Shown here piece by piece: positions 57,900-64,000 of a stretch of DNA of 64,000 nucleotides. The stretch is from Bicyclus anynana. Taxonomy: Eukaryota; Arthropoda; Insecta; Lepidoptera; Nymphalidae. Location of the stretch: positions 13,335,740 through 13,399,739 of the forward strand of contig NC_069099.1 of assembly GCF_947172395.1 (NCBI RefSeq). Reading direction: 5' to 3'. The notes under the pieces were generated by a model. That model was given only the letters and a program-made list of their open reading frames with translations, ran no database searches and was not told the origin of the DNA. The position numbers were made by a program, and so were the translations under genes. The first letter of the stretch is position 1. Each line of letters begins with the position of its first letter.

Positions 57900-58455
57900 A
57901 CATCTCTGATTACTTTGTTAAATTAAAATCAATGAAAAACTGTAACCGATACTCAGGGAGTCCGGTGGCAAGGCAAAGTTTTCTTTGTTAAAATCTTGAG
58001 ACTTGTTGATTCCCTCCCCTACAAGAAAATAATAAACCCTTCCCCACGAAAACTCGTCGCCAACAATTTATTGCTGAGCCATAAATATTAAAAAGTTCGC
58101 GCATAAATCTCTGCTTTTAATATCGCCGAGTACAAACATATGCGAGAGGCGATATTACCCCGTTTTCTTTGAATAATCTAAGATTTATAATGCCTTCGGT
58201 GGAGGGAGGGGCAGGCTTGAGCGGCAATAAACGTCGGTTTGATTGCTTACATTTGTGTTTTGAGATTTGACAATATTGGTTTACCTTGTACCCATCAGAC
58301 AAGTAGATGATGTAGCTAAATAAATAAATATTTATTTAGCTAGATTGATACCACAGATTAATAGGATATCTATGTTACATAATTTGGTCGCTCAGTGTCA
58401 GGAATTCAGGATATTCGTACTCAAGTATAAATAAGTACACCTCATACTTTTTAAA
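57900..58455. other. Intergenic, nothing recognised
   Basis: No gene; a short (AAATA)n tract lies near 58317-58340. Confidence 0.5.
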
Positions 58456-58669
58456 TCCTACTAATATTACAAACGCGAAAGTTTGTATGATGTTTGTTTA
58501 GATGTTTAACGTCGCACTACTAAACCGATTTGGCTAAAATTTGAAAAGGAAATGGATTTTACTTTTGATTGAAATACTACATGCATAGGCTTTTCATCCC
58601 GGAAAATACATGGTTCCCGAGGTATTTGTGAAAACTAAATTCCACGCGGACGAAGTGGGCGTCCGCTAG
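58456..58669 (+). mobile_element. Helitron-like element, complete, 214 bp
   Basis: TCCTACTAATATTACAAACG start, CTAAACCGATTTGGCTAAAA body, ACGCGGACGAAGTGGGCGTC hairpin region and CTAG end, inserted between A and T. Confidence 0.85.
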
Positions 58670-59852
58670 TGTAAATATAAAGTCCCCAAGACCAGTATAT
58701 AATACCAGACCCATTAACAATGACTTGATGCTTCAATTTATAACCGACTTCTATTATTACCGAATCTCTAACTAATCGCCAGGCCGCGACGTTGTTAGCG
58801 TGGAATCCTTGAACCACCACATTAATATCCGTAGCGTAGTAAAAGGTCTAAACGGCCAGATGGATGGTGGCAAGTAAGGTTTATACTATTTAAACGGGTA
58901 CATACTCGTACCACGATAAATCGAGGAGATTTTTAAATATCTAAAGAAATGTCGACATTAAAAATCTCCATTTAAATAACATTCGTAATGAAAAACCACG
59001 AAATAAGTTTAAAATTATGTATTAGGATTATATGTAAGAAAATTCATAAATAAAAGTAGATCAAGAAACACACATATTTGACGCGTATGTTTAATGAAAC
59101 TCAGCAATATACTAGCACGTTGTTTGCGAGCTTCACGTAATTATTTGGGACAAACACACAAACACACCTCCACCCTTCAATATGGGGATTTAAAAGAACA
59201 AAAAGAGTGCGTTTCAATAACCGCGCAAACAGTAATCCCGCGGGATTACGGCGTACGGCGGCGGGAGCTTGAGGACGGATACAAATATCATCATCTAGTA
59301 GAGCCATATCTACCAATATACAGGGTGTCTCGTAAATATTACGACATACCTTACAAGGTCATAGCTGACATTAACCGCGGTGAAATGATTCGGTAAAATT
59401 TTTTGGCACTGCGACTCCATGGCCCAAGGGTCTCCACGGCAAAAGGTACAAAGGTACTTTTGTATTCTGATGGAATATTATTGACAACGACATTTTATTG
59501 TAGGTACCTACGGTAATATAAAAGACATATTTTACAGAACAAAATGTGAATAACAAATAAGTAGACAAGAAAGACAAGTCAATACTTTTTCACGGCCATA
59601 CCAAAGCATATGCAGGCAAGCAAAAATTCAATCCGGCAATAACTGGGCGACAACAAAAGAAGCCATTAGCCGAACAGCAAACCGCGGGAGGTATTCGAAG
59701 TTGACGGAAAATCTCTATGGAAATCAGCGGATGGCGACTTTTGATTAATTAGCGCCATTCTTTGCTCGCGGAGACGACAGCGAGCCGCCATTAATCCCTG
59801 CTAAACAATATGGCGGTTTGCTTTTTATATTGAGAAATATCTGGTCACAGAA
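58670..59852. other. Intergenic, no supported gene
   Basis: A 100-residue plus-strand frame at 59094-59396 has no recognised domain. It includes the 18-bp palindrome at 59232. Confidence 0.4.
59232..59249. repeat. Perfect 18-bp palindrome
   Basis: GTAATCCCGCGGGATTAC, uninterrupted. The TAATCC/GGATTA half-site resembles a Bicoid/Otx-type homeodomain core, which is only a resemblance. Confidence 0.7.
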
Positions 59853-60320
59853 TCCTACTAATATTAGAATAGAATAGAATACATTTTTATTTGTCCACAC
59901 ACAAGTAATAAAGTAAAATAAACAAACAGAAATATAAATATTATAAACGCGTAAGTTGTATGGATGTTTGGTGTATTTTTGGATGTTTGTTACTCTTTAA
60001 CGCCGCTACTACTGAAGCGATTTGGCTAAAATTTGGAATGAAAATGGATTTTACACTACATTAACACACAGGCACATACTTTTTATCCCGAAAAAATCCA
60101 TGGTTTCCCGAGATTTGCGAAAACTGATGATTTTAATGATATGAATGTATGTTACTCTTTCACGCCTCGACTACTTAACCGAATTAGCTGAAATTTGATA
60201 TTGAGATGTATTATAGCATGGATTAACACATAGGCTACTTTTTATCCCGGAAAATCCATGGTTCCCGAGGCATTTGTGAAAACTAAATTCCATGCGGACG
60301 AAGTCGCGAGCGTCCGCTAG
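59853..60320 (+). mobile_element. Helitron-like element with doubled body and nested tail insertion, 468 bp
   Basis: TCCTACTAATATTA start and GCGAGCGTCCGCTAG end, between A and T. The body module (TTTGGCTAAAATTTG..., then TTTTTATCCCGAAAAAATCC) occurs twice, from about 59985 and 60135. A 70-bp piece (59867-59936) interrupts the 5' end, with AATATTA on both sides. Confidence 0.8.
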
Positions 60321-60769
60321 TAAAGAATAATAGGCAAATAGAGTGCACGAAACACAAAAGTGTCGTAGCCACTCCAAATACAAAATTCGAAAACGAATAC
60401 ATTCTCGAGTCAGTACGACACAAAGTGTCGCATCAGTAATTTTCAATATTATTCAAGAAAAATGGTTTTTAAATATTTTAAATAAACTAAACTAAAGAAA
60501 TAAGATAGAGTTTTTTTTTTATTGGTAATTATATTTATTTACGTAATTGTTTTTAGTGTTAAATTTTGAAATCCAAATTATGAAAAAAAATTGTAGGATA
60601 TCAAGGAGACGCGTGACATTTGTTTTTTTATGGGTTTCCTCGGCTTCACTACGCTGCTTGTAAGCACTCATTCTGGATTTTCTTTATTCTGTGCTATAAG
60701 TATATCAAAGATTCAAAGACAGATAAGATAATCACTAGCTAAGGACATGATAAATCTTGTTATTTGGGA
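60321..60769. other. Intergenic, nothing recognised
   Basis: AT-rich, no gene. Confidence 0.5.
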
Positions 60770-61000
60770 CTAGTCGATGCCCCGCGGTTACACCCGCGTA
60801 TTTCAGTCAGAATATATGACACTCAGAAATAACGTGGCTTTCTAGTAATAAACAAATATCAAAGTCGGTTGAGTAGATCTAAGAACTCGAATCTAAGAAA
60901 ATATTGAGTTGATTGTTAAAATATGTAATAAGATTTACATATAATTGTTTCTCTGTAAGTGAATGTAAATTCTTTAAGAGAAATAAAGATTCTTTCAGTG
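60770..61000 (-). mobile_element. Helitron-like element, degenerate
   Basis: ctag at 60770, GATGCCCCGCGGTTACACCC and ATGACACTCAGAAATAACGT. Confidence 0.6.
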
Positions 61001-61147
61001 ATTACTTAACTTAACAACGGCACAAAGTTTATTAACGATTAAGTCGATTTATTATATTGCCCTTCTAGTATATACTTTATGAAGGATAATAATTAATAAT
61101 TCAGGGTACTAAGGTATTGCAGAAGAATATACGTAGCTCTTGACATT

Positions 61148-61606
61148 AACATGACGTAAGATTTGTTAGAGGACACAACAAACTAAACCAACTTTCCATC
61201 TATTGTTAAAACAAAATTGTAAAGATGAAATCGTATTTAATACTTTTTGCATAAACTAGGTACGTAACAAATCAATACGAAAACAAATTTAAACGCTCTT
61301 GTAACATGACATAAGATTTGTGAGAAGACACAACAAACTAAACCAACTTTCCATCTATTGTTAAAACAAGATTGTAAAGATGAAATCGTATTTAATACTT
61401 TTTGCATAAACTAGGTACGTAACAAATCAATACGAAAACAAATTTAAACGCTCTTGTAACATGACATAAGATTTGTGAGAAGACACAACAAACTAAACCA
61501 ACTATTCATCTATTGTTAAAACAAGATTGTAAAGATGAAATCGTATTTAAAGTATTTTTTTGCATATTCTAGGTACGTAACAAATCGATACGAAAACAAA
61601 TTTAAA
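61148..61606. repeat. 155-bp tandem array, three units
   Basis: Units begin AACATGAC at 61148, 61303 and 61458, a constant spacing of 155 bp. Each includes AAACTAAACCAACTTTCCAT and ACTAGGTACGTAACAAATC. Units 1-2 are almost identical; unit 3 differs slightly. Confidence 0.92.
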
Positions 61607-61856
61607 CTGAAACGGCAGCGGACTCAAAGCTAATTAAAACGACGCCGCGTCGTTTCATTATTGCCTAATTGTTTTTAAAACAGCTTCCTGTTAATTTGTC
61701 GTTTGTTACCGCGGAGTTTTATTGCGTGGGGGGATTTGGGGTATTGGTTTAATTTTAATGTTTGCAAGTGGCACAAGGATTTGTCATTTTAAAGGAAGAC
61801 AGGATTTCTTGTAGATTTTAAAACTGGCTACTACTTAACCTACCCGTAGGTACATA

Positions 61857-62018
61857 CTAGTTTCCGCTTCCCGCTACGGGGATGAAATATAGACTATGTT
61901 GCTCGCTGATAATGTAGATTTCACTGATGAAAGAACTTTTAAAATCGGTTCAGTAGTTTTGGAGTCTATTTGTAACAAACGGAAAATTTAATCTTACCTC
62001 TATAATATTTAGTTTAGA
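61857..62018 (-). mobile_element. Helitron-like element
   Basis: ctag at 61857, CCGCTTCCCGCTACGGGGAT, AATCGGTTCAGTAGTTTTGG, and minus-strand start TCTAAACTAAATATTATAGA. Confidence 0.7.
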
Positions 62019-62087
62019 TAAATTAGCTGACAATGACTTAGTTTTTAACTACCACCTAAAATTAATTAAAGTGCCATACAAAATTCA

Positions 62088-62196
62088 TCATCATCATTAT
62101 CAACCCATGTTCGGCTCACTGCTGAGCTTGAGAATTCTCTCAGAATGAGAGGGGTTAGGCCAATAATTATAGTCCACCATGCTCGCCCAATGCGGT
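62088..62196 (-). mobile_element. S1 SINE, 3' fragment
   Basis: CATCATCATTATCAACCCAT through AGGCCAATAATTATAGTCCA. The rest is absent. Confidence 0.75.
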
Positions 62197-62330
62197 ATAT
62201 TATAATATTGCACCCTGCATATAATATGATCATCGAACTATTATAAAAATAACATAGAACATACTTTTCATTCCAGAAAATGGAGAAACTCCCATGATAT
62301 CTTCAAAAGCTGATGCATAAGCTATACTTA

Positions 62331-62513
62331 TCCATACTAATGTTTTTTAGGAGAAAGATTGATTGTTTGTTTGAACTACAACTACTGAATCGATTTGAAA
62401 AATACATTCACTGCTGGGAAGCTACACTATCCTCGGGTATATAGATTATATTTTATACCAGTATTCCTACAGAAATGGGAACCATGCGGGTGAAACCGTG
62501 TGGCGTCTACTTG
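62331..62513 (+). mobile_element. Helitron-like element, 3' end mutated
   Basis: TCCATACTAATGTTTTTTAG start and GGGTGAAACCGTGTGGCGTC near the end; CTAG changed to CTTG. Confidence 0.7.
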
Positions 62514-62523
62514 TAATCAATCG

Positions 62524-62704
62524 ATGTAAAGTTTTGTAAGTTTCTATGGTTGTAGGAGGTAATCTCTGTATCTACTAAAACGATTTTGAAAATTATTTTA
62601 TCCATAGGAAGCCACATTTTTTGCGAGTGTCATAAACAGTAATTTATCCTCGTATTCCCACAATAAAGGGAACTAAAAAGGAGAAACCGCGGGCCGTCTG
62701 CTAG
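62524..62704 (+). mobile_element. Helitron-like element
   Basis: Degenerate start, GTAATCTCTGTATCTACTAA body, GAGAAACCGCGGGCCGTCTG and CTAG end. It follows the previous element directly. Confidence 0.7.
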
Positions 62705-63099
62705 TTTGCTAATAAAGAATACATCCAAGTCCATGCTCACTCTATTCGGATATAGATAAAACTTTACAATGCTATAAATTCGCAGAGGGCAGATAAATTG
62801 ATGCAGCGACAACCCCATCACATAAATATTCCATAACTCAAAACCTCAACCCCTATTTTATGTCAATCACCGAGTGTAACTCTATCCAGCGCTATGCAAA
62901 TGTGCTGTCAGTTCGATACACTTACTTTTGTTGCATTGTTATGCAAGCCACGAGTAGGTATTCTATGAACGTCCGACCCTGACTATCTATGTCATACTCG
63001 TACATAATCAGGGTCATATTCTACGATTCTAGATTATAATCTATACTTATAATATGAAATATATTTGCAAAAAAAACTATCAAGGGGTGATCAGTGATC

Positions 63100-63441
63100 G
63101 ATACTGATGCCAAAAATGCAATCAGTAAAATTTTTGTCTGTCCGTCTGTCTGTCTGTCTATCTGTTTGTCTATCTGTCTGTCTGTCTGTCTGTCTATCTG
63201 TCTGTATGTTCGTTATAGAAACAAAAACTACCTGACGGATTTCAAAGAAACTTGGTACAATTACTCTTCATACTCCTGGGCAGGTATAGTATACTTTTCA
63301 TCACGCTACGATCAATAGGAGCAGATCAGTAAAGGGAAATGTTAGGAAAATGGGAGAAGTTACTCCTTGTTTACAGCGATACTACTGTAAGGGGTGGATT
63401 AAAGAGGTCTAAGTTCGGACGAAGTCGCGGGCATCCGCTAG
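63100..63441 (+). mobile_element. Helitron-like element with (CTGT)n tract
   Basis: Contains (CTGT)n at about 63136-63205 and ends GGACGAAGTCGCGGGCATCC GCTAG at 63441. The 5' end is uncertain. Confidence 0.65.
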
Positions 63442-63635
63442 TCTATACTAATATTATAAAGATGTAAAGATTGTGGTATTGTAGGGGACAATCTCTGTAT
63501 CTACTGAACCGATTTTGAAAATTATTTTACTATTAGAAAGCCACGTTATTTGTTAGTATCAAAGGCTATATATTTTATCCCCGTATTCTCACGGGAACGG
63601 GAACTACGCGAGTGAAACCGAGAGACGTCGGCTAG
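63442..63635 (+). mobile_element. Helitron-like element, complete, abutting the previous one
   Basis: TCTATACTAATATTATAAAG starts immediately after the preceding CTAG. Ends GACGTCGGCTAG. 194 bp. Confidence 0.85.
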
Positions 63636-64000
63636 TAAACTTTAAAAAGGCTTGGAAATTAAACGCACTGTTAAATATTGTTATATGATTAACATAAAAA
63701 ACCCTGGTTAAGTTTGTTGTGGACCTTCTCGGACTAAGGCGCGTTTGGAACCCTTTAATTTTAAGTTTTCGTCTAATTATTTGTGACTAGTAACTAATAA
63801 CATTACCACGTTTCAAAAGTGCTTGTAAACTAAGCCTAATTCAAAGAAATGAATTTTAACTATGACATTGACATATAACATAGGTAAATGATGACCATTC
63901 TTTATTGTAAGTAAGTGCTAAGAGAATAGAAATCAAGTCTATAATTTGGAATAAAATTACCAAAAATCGACTTAGAACTATAAAATAATCGATCAGTGGA
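63636..64000. other. Intergenic, nothing recognised
   Basis: AT-rich sequence to the window end. Confidence 0.5.

Noticed and set aside
59094..59396. 100-residue plus-strand frame
   Set aside because: No recognised domain, and it runs through a palindrome and repeat-like sequence; no splice evidence.

Overview
The window looks like a stretch of a lepidopteran (butterfly or moth) nuclear chromosome. It is AT-rich and intron-bearing, and it is packed with short interspersed repeats whose style is known from Lepidoptera: tRNA-derived SINEs, Helitron-like elements starting TCTATACTAATATTATAAAG and ending CTAG, 3' ends of RTE-like LINEs finishing in (GAT)n, and hAT, pogo and other MITEs. The order is inferred from these repeat families and from one conserved gene; the species cannot be named.

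Three protein-coding genes can be supported, all on the minus strand. (1) At 6876-8206, a two-exon gene for a 415-residue secreted tyrosine/arginine-rich protein with a signal peptide and a furin-like RGRR site. (2) At 17809-28546, a complete 12-exon gene for the gamma subunit of the cytosolic chaperonin TRiC/CCT (CCT3, 539 residues); every splice junction can be read. (3) At 32899-33888, the last coding exon (possibly the only one) of an unrecognised 329-residue proline-rich protein with an acidic tail. Nothing coding was found from about 34 kb to the end except transposon remnants.

Layout: 1-6.8 kb intergenic with SINEs and an RTE fragment; 6.9-8.2 kb secreted-protein gene; 8.2-17.3 kb repeats; 17.3-17.7 kb CpG-rich MITE-like block just past the CCT3 stop; 17.8-28.5 kb CCT3, with introns holding a 516-bp hAT element with a perfect 8-bp target duplication, SINEs, Helitron-like pieces and a five-unit 166-bp array made from part of exon 8; 29-32.5 kb hAT and pogo MITEs, SINEs and RTE; 32.9-33.9 kb third gene; 34-46 kb repeat-rich gene desert with a G-quadruplex candidate and a CATCATCACTTAC minisatellite; 46.3-54.7 kb a direct tandem duplication of 4217 bp with almost identical copies whose ends lie inside two different SINEs; 55-64 kb Helitron-like elements, a snap-back MITE and two local tandem arrays.

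The three genes show no evident functional link. The most unusual features are the decoy-exon array in CCT3, the recent 4.2-kb duplication, the unclassified ~310-bp repeat family with a terminal hairpin, and the head-to-tail Helitron-like pair at 63442.
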